Assembly: GCA_002245135.1 (NCBI GenBank)
Contig: NGBS01000003.1
Coordinates: 248,001-312,000 of the forward strand
Direction of reading: 5' to 3'
From: Proteromonas lacertae
Taxonomy: Eukaryota > Sar > Bigyra > Opalinata > Proteromonadidae
Length of the DNA stretch: 64,000 nucleotides
Part shown: positions 31,606 through 41,789 of the stretch, one piece after another
How positions within the stretch are numbered: position 1 is the first letter of the stretch
How the letters are laid out: every line of letters starts with the position of its first letter
Notes under the pieces: model-generated
Databases searched by the model: none
What the model was told of the DNA's origin: nothing
What the model saw: only the letters and a program-made list of their open reading frames with translations
Position numbers and translations under genes: made by a program

Positions 31606-33045
31606 ATGAGTGTTCGTTATATGTGTGATCGAGCCATTGTTCCACAATCGGAATATGAAAGAATTAGGAAAAGTGTCAGCTTTGTACCAGATACAACAAA
31701 CCCTGAAAAAGAAAGGTTGAGAGAATTATCAAAAACTAGAAGTGCTCAATGGACAAATACATTAATTGGAAATAGACAATTAAAATTAGTATATTAATAT
31801 GCATTTATTTTTTAGAAACAAAAAGCAGAACGTGAAAAGGCATTAGAGCTTGAAAGACAAGAAATAGATAGAGCAGAAGATAAAGCTAGAGAGGAATATA
31901 GATTAGAAACAATAGATAGAGCTAACCGTCTACTAGAAGAAGAAACTGACAGAATGAAGATGTTGAAAAGCAAAACTTTGTTAGTAGATACATTAATAGA
32001 AAGAGAACATCAAGTAGTATGGAAAGAACGAAAAGCTGAAATGGAAAAGAAAAGAGAAGCTGTTCATTATCAACAAATGTTGGATAGAATGAGAGCTGAG
32101 AAAGAACGAGAAGATAGAGAAAGAGCAGAAAAAATAGAAAAATGTCGTCAAACCGCCAAAATCAATGCAGAACAAATGAAAGCTTGGGAAGACAAATACA
32201 CAACAGAAATATTAAATGATAGAGCAGAAGGTAAAAAAATAGCTGACAAAGCCAAAGCAGAATTAGAAGAAGAACGTCAAGAAAGAATTAATCGAAGATT
32301 AAGGTATATCGCAGATTCAAAGGCTATGCAACAAGCCAATGCTGAAGTAGAAGAATTTAAAAGAACACAAGAAGAGCATTTCAATAATTTAGATAGGAAG
32401 AACGCTGAATGGGCAAAAAAGAAAGATGAGCAAGAAGAAAGAAGAAAAAGACAATGGGAGAAGAGACAACAAGATCGTTTAAGAACCACTAATTTCCTAA
32501 TTAGCAGAGCAACTGAAGCATTGAAATACCAAACTGATAATAGTGAAAGAATATTACAAAAACAAATAAAAGAACAAAATGCTAAAGAAGATGAAGCTGA
32601 AAGATTGAAAGAACAGAAGGCTCAGGAGGAGTGGAATGCTATAGTCAAGAGCAGAACTTATCAATTAGAAGAAAAAGCAAGATTAGAACGAGAACAAAAG
32701 CAAAGAGATCAGGAATTCGCTATTGCATGGAAGAAACAGAATGAACAGTTCCAGAAGGAAGAATATGCTGAAAGAATGAGGATATTGAAGAGAAATAAAG
32801 AAAATGCGGAAGAAATACATAAACAAGCAATAGAAAGAGAAGAAAGGAAGAGAAAAGTGAGAGAAGAAGAGATTTTGAATGAAGAAGCTGATTTAAAGAG
32901 AGTTGATGATGAAGATGCTAGAGTATATAGAAGAGCTATGGCTTTGTTGGAAAAATATGAGAAAGCTGGTAAGAATACACTGCCTTTGAGAAGAGCCATG
33001 CTTCCAATTGATGAATTACACAATGCTATGCAATTCAATCAATAA
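31606..33045 (+). CDS. CFAP210: Cilia protein CFAP210 (CCDC173)-like, doublet-microtubule inner protein
   Basis: Two exons, 27-nt intron after residue ~62; about 470 residues. The N-terminus AIVPQSEYERIRKSV and the segment SAQWTNTLIGNRQLKL correspond to the KDEWERI and WTNTIAGMRQKKL motifs of CFAP210. The rest is one long charged coiled coil of the trichohyalin-plectin-homology type, rich in E, K, R and Q, with the block TLLVDTLIEREHQVVWKERK. Members lie inside the lumen of ciliary doublet microtubules. This gene is the best evidence that the organism builds a motile axoneme. CFAP45 or CFAP53-type proteins are the alternatives, being similar coiled coils. Confidence 0.75.
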
Positions 33046-33329
33046 ATTAATTTTTATATGTAAATTTTTTATATTCGAATATAATGATATTGTTTTTTGA
33101 AGTGTATTCAAGAGGTTTTTCTTATATCTGTTTGATATTTAGCTTATCTTGATAATATATTTAGGAGCAGTTATGTATGAGCATTATCAATTACAAGTAA
33201 TGATTTTTTAATGTGTATACTGCTATTATTGTTTAATAAATAATTTTTAAAAGTCAAACTATGTTTGTGATTCAATAATCTTTATTTTTTTGAAATTATA
33301 GAAATAGTATTGTATAAAGTAAATTAAAA

Positions 33330-35630
33330 ATGCCAAAATGTCCATGGTGCTCACAGATGAAATGTATGCATTGTAGATGTCCTGGTTACGTGGGTTGTCA
33401 ACATAATCCTGTATTTCTACTTAGATTTATTGTTAGGGAGAGAAATGTCCAAATGAAAAATATAAGAGACGTTTAAAATGTAATCCTTGTGCCAGAAGAA
33501 AGTTTGAAATGTATTACACAAATATTTCACTTTTATATAGGGATCAAAAGAAAGGTGAAAATACCACTAAATCATTTGAAGAAGAAGGTGGTGATAGTGA
33601 CAATGAAACTGAAGAATTACCACCACAACCACCTCCTTTTCTTCCAAGTCTTCCATATTCAGAAGCTATTAAGAGAGTATAATAAACACATATTATTAAT
33701 TGTAATATAGCCATTCTCAGAACTCCAATTAAATACTCACTTTCAAACCTTTGCAAACATTGATAATGTATATTAGATATATATATACATATATATATTA
33801 TTATTATTTTATAGATTGCTAATTCCTCAACAGGTAAACGTACATTAGAACCATTAGAAGAAGGAATGGATTATGGAATTAACGATTCTGAGAATGACGA
33901 TTTTAATTTCTACAAATCATTACCACCAGTGAGTTACAATCGTAATATATCAGAGGATAGCTTACTAGGAGATTCCAATTCACAGAATGCTAGTTATTCA
34001 TCCTTATTGAGTGGTGGAGGTGGAGATAGTACTCAATTTATATTGCCTCCTCCTGATTTCTATCCAGCTCCCAATATTGTTTCTTCTACTACATCTTATT
34101 ATCCTAATTCTAATAATCCTGGTAGTGATTTAGATCCATTAAGTGAAAATAATAGTTCATCTTTACAATTCCAACAATTACCACCTTTAAAAGATAGTTT
34201 TTTCTCAACTTCAGGTTTTCCAAAGAATGTGATGATATTTAGGAATAAATTTATTCATGTGAATGTAAAATATAATCATACACCTTTAGCAATTATTCCA
34301 GTATATATATATATTTATTATTATTAATAGATTGATCCTGCAAGAGATACACTAAGTTATGTTCGTAGTTATATAACTAAAAGACTATGGCAAACTTATC
34401 CCTACGAGTTTGTGTTTTTATCCAATACAGGATGTGAAGTAAATCAATCACAAGAATCAGATATATTCGTACTATCACAATGTACAGAAGTAGAATTCTA
34501 TGAACCTTATAATAAGATTACAATACTAAGAAGTCATCTATTTATATCATTGAAAGATATGTTTAGTAAAGAAGATGATGAGTTTGAAGATTATCAAGCT
34601 AGTTTAAATGAAGAGAATAATGAAGAAGAGGAAGATAAAGCAATAGAGCCTACACCTAAAAGAATAAAGAGAATGATATCTAATAGAAATAATCAACCTG
34701 AATTAGATTCACAGATATCAGAATTAACTACATTATTTTCACAAGCTCCAATGGAATATCAAGAATTGTTAGCACTGTATATTATATTATTATTATTATT
34801 ATTATATATTGTTATGTTTTTTTTTTCTTATTTTTATATTATTATCTATTAATTTATATATTAGTAAAGTTTTTTCTCAATGTCACTACAACCTTTCTGA
34901 CGATAGACATGATCGTTCATTACTATTAACAGCAGCAGATAATAATCGAATTTCAGCCTTTTTAGAAATGTTAATATCAGGTGCAGACATTAATCAAAGA
35001 GATGCTAGAGGTAATACTGCTTTACATATATGTGCAGCTAAAGGATATACTGAGATGTTAACTTATATAGCACAAATTATGATTGATGATAGAGCTTATA
35101 TGTGTGGAAAACCTGATTTCTTAAGTCATAATAGTGAAGGGAAAACTCCAATAGAATTAGTGACGGATGATAGAACAAAGAAGTTTTTAAGATGTTGCTG
35201 TGATCGATATAGAAGGATTAATCACAATGATCAGAATTCAGGTACAACTTTAAAACATATTAAAGATAAAATTAGGAGAGATACAGGTGATGATGAATCA
35301 ATAAAGAAGTTGTTTTTTATAGTAGAAGGTGTTCCAATATTAACTTCACAAGAGGAGGATTTCTTTGCTGAATGTGTGTACCATGAGAGAGGATATGTTG
35401 TATGGGTACCTCCACTGTCACTGACCTTAGATGATATACAGAATGAATCTAATAAACACATTGTTACTACTCAGACAGATATTAATCATCAGGAGTGGTG
35501 TGGTAGTGATTCGTTTAGACAATTGTTGAATAACAATGTACTTGGTTCTGAGACTTTATCGAAGAAAATTAATGAGAATAGGAATGCTCAACAACTAGAT
35601 AATAGTGCTGATTCATGTGTTGTTTTTTAA
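33330..35630 (+). CDS. Ankyrin-repeat protein with N-terminal Cys cluster
   Basis: Six exons with introns from 26 to about 89 nt; ATG at 33330. The first 50 residues contain ten or more cysteines (CPWCSQMKCMHCRCPG, CNPCARRK), probably a zinc-binding module. A Pro/Ser-rich middle (PPQPPPFLPSLPYSE; LPPPDFYP) follows, then a region of about 200 residues of unknown fold. The C-terminal half has two ankyrin repeats (DRSLLLTAADNNRISAFLEM; RDARGNTALHICAAKGYTEM) and an extra one (NSEGKTPIELV). No kinase or DNA-binding domain seen. The combination is unfamiliar to me. About 640 residues. Could be a signalling or transcription adaptor; this is inference. Confidence 0.6.
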
Positions 35631-35736
35631 AGAATTTAAATCTTAATTTTTTAACTAATTTTACTAATTATTTGTTTTGAATTTACATTTTCATTCAATA
35701 AGCTTGAATTACTGTTTGTGTTGTGTATTTTTAAAA

Positions 35737-37760
35737 ATGAATGATAAGAAGCTAATGAGGTATATTATTATGTTTTAATATAATAATAGAAGAAAAATAA
35801 TTGAAGAAGGTATGCCAAGACCAATAACAACTGATGCTCCTACTCCTGAAGAAATTAAAAATTCAGAAGGCTTAGTGAATTTTTTAAAGTATTTATATTG
35901 CATATTGCATATAGAAAAAAAGAATTGTATGAAACCATTGAAGAATTGCAAAATAGAGAAGATGTTTTAGAAAATCTATCTCGTTTGTTGAATGAATTTG
36001 TAACAGGAATTGCAAAAGCAAAAGTATTATGAATTTATAATAATATACTCTATTTAGAATAAACCAGAATATATTCTTGAAAATGCAAGAGGGAAATTAT
36101 TTTCGTTTGGATCGTATAGATTAGGAGTACAAGCTCCAGGTGCAGATATCGATTTACTATGTGCGACTCCAAATTATGTTAAAAGAGAAGATTTTTTCAA
36201 TATATTTACGTTTCTATTAAAGAGTGATAAAGGGACTGAAGAGATTAATCCAGTTGAAGGAGCTTATGTTCCTTGTATTAAAATAAAATATGAAGGTGTA
36301 GAATGTGATTTACTGTTTGCAGCATTACCATTTGAAATTATTGAAACAGATTTAAGTGTATTAGATGAAAATATTCTTAATAATGCTGATGAAGCAGTAA
36401 TTAGAAGTTTAAATGGATGTAGAACAACTGATATGATTTTAGAATTAGTGACAGATCCTGCAGAATATAAAGTAGCATTAAAATTTATAAAGAAATGGGC
36501 TGAAGAGAGAGGTGTATATTCAAATAAAATGGGTTATTTTGGAGGTGTTAATTTAGCTATTTTGATGTGTTATATATATGAATTATATCCAAATGCATGT
36601 TCATTGTATTATTAATATTGATATTTACTATTTTAGTATATTATTAAAAAAATTCTTTTATGTTTATCAACAATATAAATATGAAAAACCAATTCAATTA
36701 AGAACTCATAAAAAGAATAACACAGATATGGATAAATATGTATATCTAATTATCATTTTTTCCTATATTTAATAGGTTTGGGATCCTACTGTTAATAGGA
36801 GAGATCAAGGTCATAAAATGATATTGCTAACTCCAGCATATCCAGGACAAAATTCTACTCCAAGTGTAAATGAATATTCACTAAAAGTACTAGTTGATGA
36901 ATTTGCTAGAGGATATAATATAATAAAAGAGATTGAAAAAGGAGAACCTGTATATTAGGAATATATCATTTTCGTATAGAATTGGGATAAATTATTAGAA
37001 CCATCAGATGTCTTTTATAAATATTATGATTATTTGGCTATTAAATTGTCAGCTACTGAAGAACATATGCTTCAATGGCTAGGTTATTGTGAATCAAAAC
37101 TTCGTAAATTGGTTGAATTATTAGGTGAAACAAGTTTATTTGAAAAAATACATTTACATCCAGCTGAATATCATAATCCCAAAATATTGTATTATGAAGA
37201 TAAAGACAAAGATATCAACATTCCATTGTTAAACTCTGAATTTTTCATTGGTTTAAAATTAAAAAGTGGAGAAGAAAATATAGACATTGCAATTCCAATT
37301 GAGAAATTTTACAGTTTATATATCAACAGTTTTAGAAATAAAACACAAGATATGATAATAGAAGTGGAGTATTATGAATCTAAAAATTTACCATCATTTT
37401 TGGAATTGGATTTTGATAAAGTAAATATAAGAAAAAGTGTAAAGAAAGATACTTCTCATAAAAGTAGAGATAGTATTAACACAATCATTCCGATATAAAA
37501 CTAGAAATGAAATTTTTGGAAAAAAGAGTGATGTAAATCAAGAAGAAATTAAATCAGATAGTATTAAGTTAGTTGAAGGTGATAAAGAAAATTCAGATAG
37601 TAAACCTGTTTCTCAGACAAAAATAACACCAATATTTAAGAATGAAATTGATGGTGAAAATAGAAAAGATCTTACAGCATCATCTGTTAAAAGAAAGTCA
37701 ATAAGTCAAATGAAGAAAAAGAAAAAAGATGACGTATGGAAGAAAATGAAGAGTGAATAA
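35737..37760 (+). CDS. Poly(A) polymerase (PAP)
   Basis: About eight exons with introns of 26-36 nt. The N-terminal part contains the nucleotidyltransferase motif LFSFGSYRLGVQAPGADIDL, followed by GVECDLLFA for the third acid, then GMNLAI-type PAP central residues and the WDPTVNRRDQGHKMILLTPA and YPGQNSTPSVNEYS blocks. It adds poly(A) tails to nuclear mRNA 3' ends, so it fits with the CstF64-like gene further right. The C-terminal basic tail (KKKKKDDVWKKMKSE) is in another frame than the preceding exon. A 31-nt GTGTAAAG..AAGTAG intron would join them; it has a non-typical donor, so a one-base error is the alternative. Confidence 0.88.
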
Positions 37761-37876
37761 GTAAAAATTATAACTATAGTTTGTATTTTATTTGTTTTAT
37801 TTATAAAACACCAAATAAACAATATCAATAAATATTATGTTAAACAAATTATCATATAATATTTAAAACACTTTAT

Positions 37877-38983
37877 TTATATACTCTCAAATGATTTCAA
37901 ATGACTTTCATATTCTTTCTTCTTATTAAAACATTTTAAACAGTATTTACAGATTCGAGTAGTTTTCTTTATATTTAAATCAACATTGTATAAATTCATT
38001 ATTGGTTTTAAGTATTCGAGATAATAATAACGAATTATTCGTTTTTCACTTCGATGAAACAACAAATTGATTATTTCTATTTGTGGTTTATGATTCGTAT
38101 ATTGAGTTGTTCTTAATATTTCAATCTTCTTTTCATCATACATATAGAATATGTTTATTCCTATATTGTTATATTTCTCGAAAGTTCTTAAACCAATTTC
38201 ATCACATGGATCTACTGGATATTTTAATTCATATTTTATCTTATCTTTATGTTGTAATAGATTTTCTATTCGATAGTTTTCTAAATAGTTTCGCTCCTTT
38301 GAATAATGGAATAGAATTGAATATAAGAAACTCTTGTTATCATTACATGGAATTTTATCAGTGTAAACAAGTACATCTTTTGAAGATATTTGGTCGAATT
38401 GTATACTTACTTTCATAAAAACCATTATTATTATTGTGTAATCCTTGTTCATGTCGGATATCGGAATATATTGGAATAACCACTTGAAACAATTGGAATT
38501 GACTCGATTCTACCTTTGAAATTACAGTTATCAAATATCATCTTTGCATTACATTCAGATGATGAATTTAGAAGAAATTCATTACAAAAACTATTGGATA
38601 TTGCAAAATTCTTATTAGAAGCACTTGATTCATAATCACACTCAGTTTTTATCATTAATGGAGATTTGCTTGTTGAATCTGATATAATATCATTACCTGA
38701 ATATGGAACATCTGGAACATATTCATTATAATCACATATATCTGGAGAATAAGAATCTACTTTTTCACAGATGAATTCTTTCCAACTATTGTATGTTGAT
38801 TTTTCATCTTCATAACACATTTTTTTGTTTGGTACACCATATACTTCGCGATCTACTTCTGGATTTTCGACATTATATAAATCTAGATAATATGATCTTC
38901 TTTTGTTGATATTCAGTCTATCCAGTTCATTGTAAATCGAATTATCATCGTTATCTAAGGTTCATACACTCCTCATTACTCAT
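37877..38983 (-). pseudogene. Frameshifted copy of the Polinton-like zinc-finger gene (left arm)
   Basis: Mirror copy of the intact gene at 39926-41029. Three single-base insertions relative to the right arm break it: one after the sixth codon region (MSNEECMNLR then stop), one after the FRY segment, one before DKIPCN. Individual pieces still translate to the same protein, for example MCYEDEKSTYNSWKEFICEK and the C-terminal CKYCLKCFNKKKEYESHL. All three differences are insertions on this side. They could be sequencing errors or real decay. Confidence 0.8.
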
Positions 38984-39118
38984 TATTGTTTTGCTTTTAA
39001 ACCCAAAAGAAAAAATCAAATGAAAATCAAATATATATCAAACCATGTTAATTCTTTTTGAAAACAGCCAATCAAATTCCATCAGAAACTCTATTTCATT
39101 GGTTTATATATTGTAATG

Positions 39119-39219
39119 CCTCACTTGTGAGAAGGCTAGATTATCGTTTTGGTATAACCGCCTTGATGTATATATGTATGTATAGGTATTTGTGGATGTT
39201 CAGTAATCACATGTGAGGC
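39119..39219. repeat. 13-bp inverted repeat pair in the left arm
   Basis: GCCTCACTTGTGA at 39119-39131 and TCACATGTGAGGC at 39207-39219 are reverse complements with one mismatch. They enclose about 75 bp and lie upstream of the ORF start; the same pair exists mirrored in the right arm. Could be a small element's ends or paired regulatory sites. Confidence 0.5.
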
Positions 39220-39319
39220 TTAAACTATATCTAGAAGATTAAAGAATTATTCGTTTTATTCTTCTATCATCCTTCACTCATTATTATCCCATTCATCCTT
39301 CATTCAATCCTTATTCCTT

Positions 39320-39589
39320 AATAATATCATCATCCTCATTTATTACAGTTTTTTCATCCTTCAAAAAGTCACTCAGTCAAAAGTAGGATGAAAATTGATG
39401 ATAGAGGATAATTTCCTCAAATAGTAGAAAAAGGATTATAAAAAGAGGATTTTTAGTTAAGTCTTCTTTTTATAATCCTATTCTCTATATGATCCATCTG
39501 TGAGGAATATTATCCCTTTTTTTCAATCCTCCTAATAATCCTCTATTATCACTTTTTATGAGTTTGTAGGTGTGTAAAATCCTTCTGTG
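39320..39589. other. Centre of the palindrome with nested hairpin and ATCCT motifs
   Basis: This 270-bp spacer separates the arms. At its middle GGATTATAAAAAGAGGA (39433-39449) pairs with TCTTCTTTTTATAATCC (39462-39478), one mismatch. Together with the arm ends (39269-39640), ATCCT or its complement AGGAT occurs about sixteen times. No gene. It could serve as a bidirectional promoter region for the two facing-away copies. Confidence 0.6.
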
Positions 39590-41100
39590 AAGGAATGAGG
39601 ATTGAATGAAGGATGAATGGGATAATAATGAGTGAAGGATGATAGAAGAATAAAACGAATAATTCTTTAATCTTCTAGATATAGTTTAAGCCTCACATGT
39701 GATTACTGAACATCCACAAATACCTATACATACATATATACATCAAGGCGGTTATACCAAAACGATAATCTAGCCTTCTCACAAGTGAGGCATTACAATA
39801 TATAAACCAATGAAATAGAGTTTCTGATGGAATTTGATTGGCTGTTTTCAAAAAGAATTAACATGGTTTGATATATATTTGATTTTCATTTGATTTTTTC
39901 TTTTGGGTTTAAAAGCAAAACAATAATGAGTAATGAGGAGTGTATGACCTTAGATAACGATGATAATTCGATTTACGATGAACTGGATAGACTGAATATC
40001 AACAAAAGAAGATCATATTATCTAGATTTATATAATGTCGAAAATCCAGAAGTAGATCGCGAAGTATATGGTATACCAAACAAAAGAATGTGTTATGAAG
40101 ATGAAAAATCAACATACAATAGTTGGAAAGAATTCATCTGTGAAAAAGTAGATTCTTATTCTCCAGATATATGTGATTATAATGAATATGTTCCAGATAT
40201 TCCATATTCAGGTAATGATATTATATCAGATTCAACAAGCAAATCTCCATTAATGATAAAAACTGAGTGTGATTATGAATCCAGTGCTTCTAATAAGAAT
40301 TTTGCAATATCCAATAGTTTTTGTAATGAATTTCTTCTAAATTCATCATCTGAATGTAATGCAAAGATGATATTTGATAACTGTAATTTCAAAGGTAGAA
40401 TCGAGTCAATTCCAATTGTTTCAAGTGGTTATTCCAATATATTCCGATATCGACATGAACAAGGATTACACAATAATAATAATGGTTTTTATGAAAGTAA
40501 GTATACAATTCGACCAAATATCTTCAAAAGATGTACTTGTTTACACGATAAAATTCCATGTAATGATAACAAGAGTTTCTTATATTCAATTCTATTCCAT
40601 TATTCAAAGGAGCGAAACTATTTAGAAAACTATCGAATAGAAAATCTATTACAACATAAAGATAAGATAAAATATGAATTAAAATATCCAGTAGATCCAT
40701 GTGATGAAATTGGTTTAAGAACTTTCGAGAAATATAACAATATAGGAATAAACATATTCTATATGTATGATGAAAAGAAGATTGAAATATTAAGAACAAC
40801 TCAATATACGAATCATAAACCACAAATAGAAATAATCAATTTGTTGTTTCATCGAAGTGAAAAACGAATAATTCGTTATTATTATCTCGAATACTTAAAA
40901 CCAATAATGAATTTATACAATGTTGATTTAAATATAAAGAAAACTACTCGAATCTGTAAATACTGTTTAAAATGTTTTAATAAGAAGAAAGAGTATGAAA
41001 GTCATTTGAAATCATTTGAGAGTATATAAATAAAGTGTTTTAAATATTATATGATAATTTGTTTAACATAATATTTATTGATATTGTTTATTTGGTGTTT
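39590..41100. repeat. Right arm of the 3.3-kb palindrome
   Basis: About 1,511 bp, inverted copy of 37806-39319. It carries the intact gene. Beyond 41100 and before 37806 the sequences are unrelated (AAAATAGAAATG versus ...TTTTATTTATA), so no obvious target-site duplication is present. Confidence 0.95.
39926..41029 (+). CDS. Polinton/Maverick-like zinc-finger protein (N-terminal region of protein-primed DNA polymerase), standalone
   Basis: Single exon, 367 residues, ATG at 39926. The first ~190 residues are acidic and Ser/Asn rich with no known domain. The second half follows a pattern I know from genes lying before DNA_pol_B_2 domains in Polintons/Mavericks and related elements: DNKSFLYSILFHYS, PVDPCDEIGLRTFEKYNN, INIFYMYDEKKIEIL, IINLLFHRSEKRIIRYYYLE, then a C2H2-like finger CKYCLKCFNKKKEYESHLKS. 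It ends right after the finger, where the polymerase would begin, so no polymerase domain is present. Either a truncated element gene or a domesticated one. The almost identical inverted copy argues for recent duplication or gene conversion. Assignment is from pattern memory. Confidence 0.6.
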   Translation: MSNEECMTLDNDDNSIYDELDRLNINKRRSYYLDLYNVENPEVDREVYGIPNKRMCYEDEKSTYNSWKEFICEKVDSYSPDICDYNEYVPDIPYSGNDIISDSTSKSPLMIKTECDYESSASNKNFAISNSFCNEFLLNSSSECNAKMIFDNCNFKGRIESIPIVSSGYSNIFRYRHEQGLHNNNNGFYESKYTIRPNIFKRCTCLHDKIPCNDNKSFLYSILFHYSKERNYLENYRIENLLQHKDKIKYELKYPVDPCDEIGLRTFEKYNNIGINIFYMYDEKKIEILRTTQYTNHKPQIEIINLLFHRSEKRIIRYYYLEYLKPIMNLYNVDLNIKKTTRICKYCLKCFNKKKEYESHLKSFESI

Positions 41101-41248
41101 AAAATAGAAATGAAAATATTGAAACGATTATATTATCAGAATAAATATGTAATATAGTCGTTTCATTTTTTGATTTTTCAAAATTCTCAATTAACAGAGT
41201 ATAAAACTAATATGAGATTAAAACATATAAAATCAACATTTATAAATA

Positions 41249-41751
41249 TTATATATTTTCTCCTTTTTTCTTCATAAATCCAACATTTCTTAATTTATAT
41301 AGACGATAAGCATCAAGCATTGTTTCAATACTCTTAATATGCTCTGGGAAATATCTTTTGTCATTGCGAGATATATTCTTAAATGGTCGAAATCTATTGA
41401 ATTATAGAGACATTATACTTCTTATTCCATGCATGAGCAGCTCGATGATCTTTCGGTAAGTCTATTACATGTCTATGCTTCTTAGCCAACTTCAATTTAT
41501 GATGAACTGTTCTTTTTGAGCAAATGAGTAACAGATCACTGAAAAACACTCTTGGTGGATCATTATCATGCTTATATCTATAAACAATAACACATAACAA
41601 TACATAGTTAGCTTCATTTCTATTATTTCATCCCAAATATTCTGTTTCTTTTTAGATATTCCTAATGGAGGAGGTAAAGCATGAAAGAAAGCAGGTAAAC
41701 TTGTATAAGGGATAAAACACAAACCATTTGGATCAAAACCTATAACAAATA

Positions 41752-41789
<38 letters not shown>

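Larger units (their letters stand above)
37806..39319. repeat. Left arm of a 3.3-kb palindrome (inverted repeat)
   Basis: About 1,514 bp whose reverse complement matches 39590-41100 nearly base for base. Corresponding positions sum to 78906 at the outer end and 78909 at the inner end, i.e. three single-base insertions in this arm (an A near 38963, a C near 38458, a T near 38360). The outer boundary is sharp at the AAACACC / GGTGTTT ends. Confidence 0.95.

Noticed and set aside
32709-33038. Minus-strand frame of 109 codons opposite CFAP210
   Set aside because: Antisense shadow of a coiled coil; Ser/Leu-rich by complementarity with Glu/Lys codons.
39100-39240. tRNA-like sequence in the palindrome arm
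   Set aside because: The GCCTCAC segment could be mistaken for an acceptor stem, but no T-loop GGTTCGA or anticodon stem can be folded.
37806-41100. Palindrome as fold-back artefact of long-read assembly
   Set aside because: A simple fold-back would give an exact mirror through the centre. Here a 270-bp centre differs between the halves, and both outer flanks are distinct genes. The possibility is kept only as a check in the finding.
37790-41115. Target-site duplication flanking the palindrome
   Set aside because: Bases just outside the two arms (…TTTATTTATA and AAAATAGAAATG) show no convincing direct repeat.
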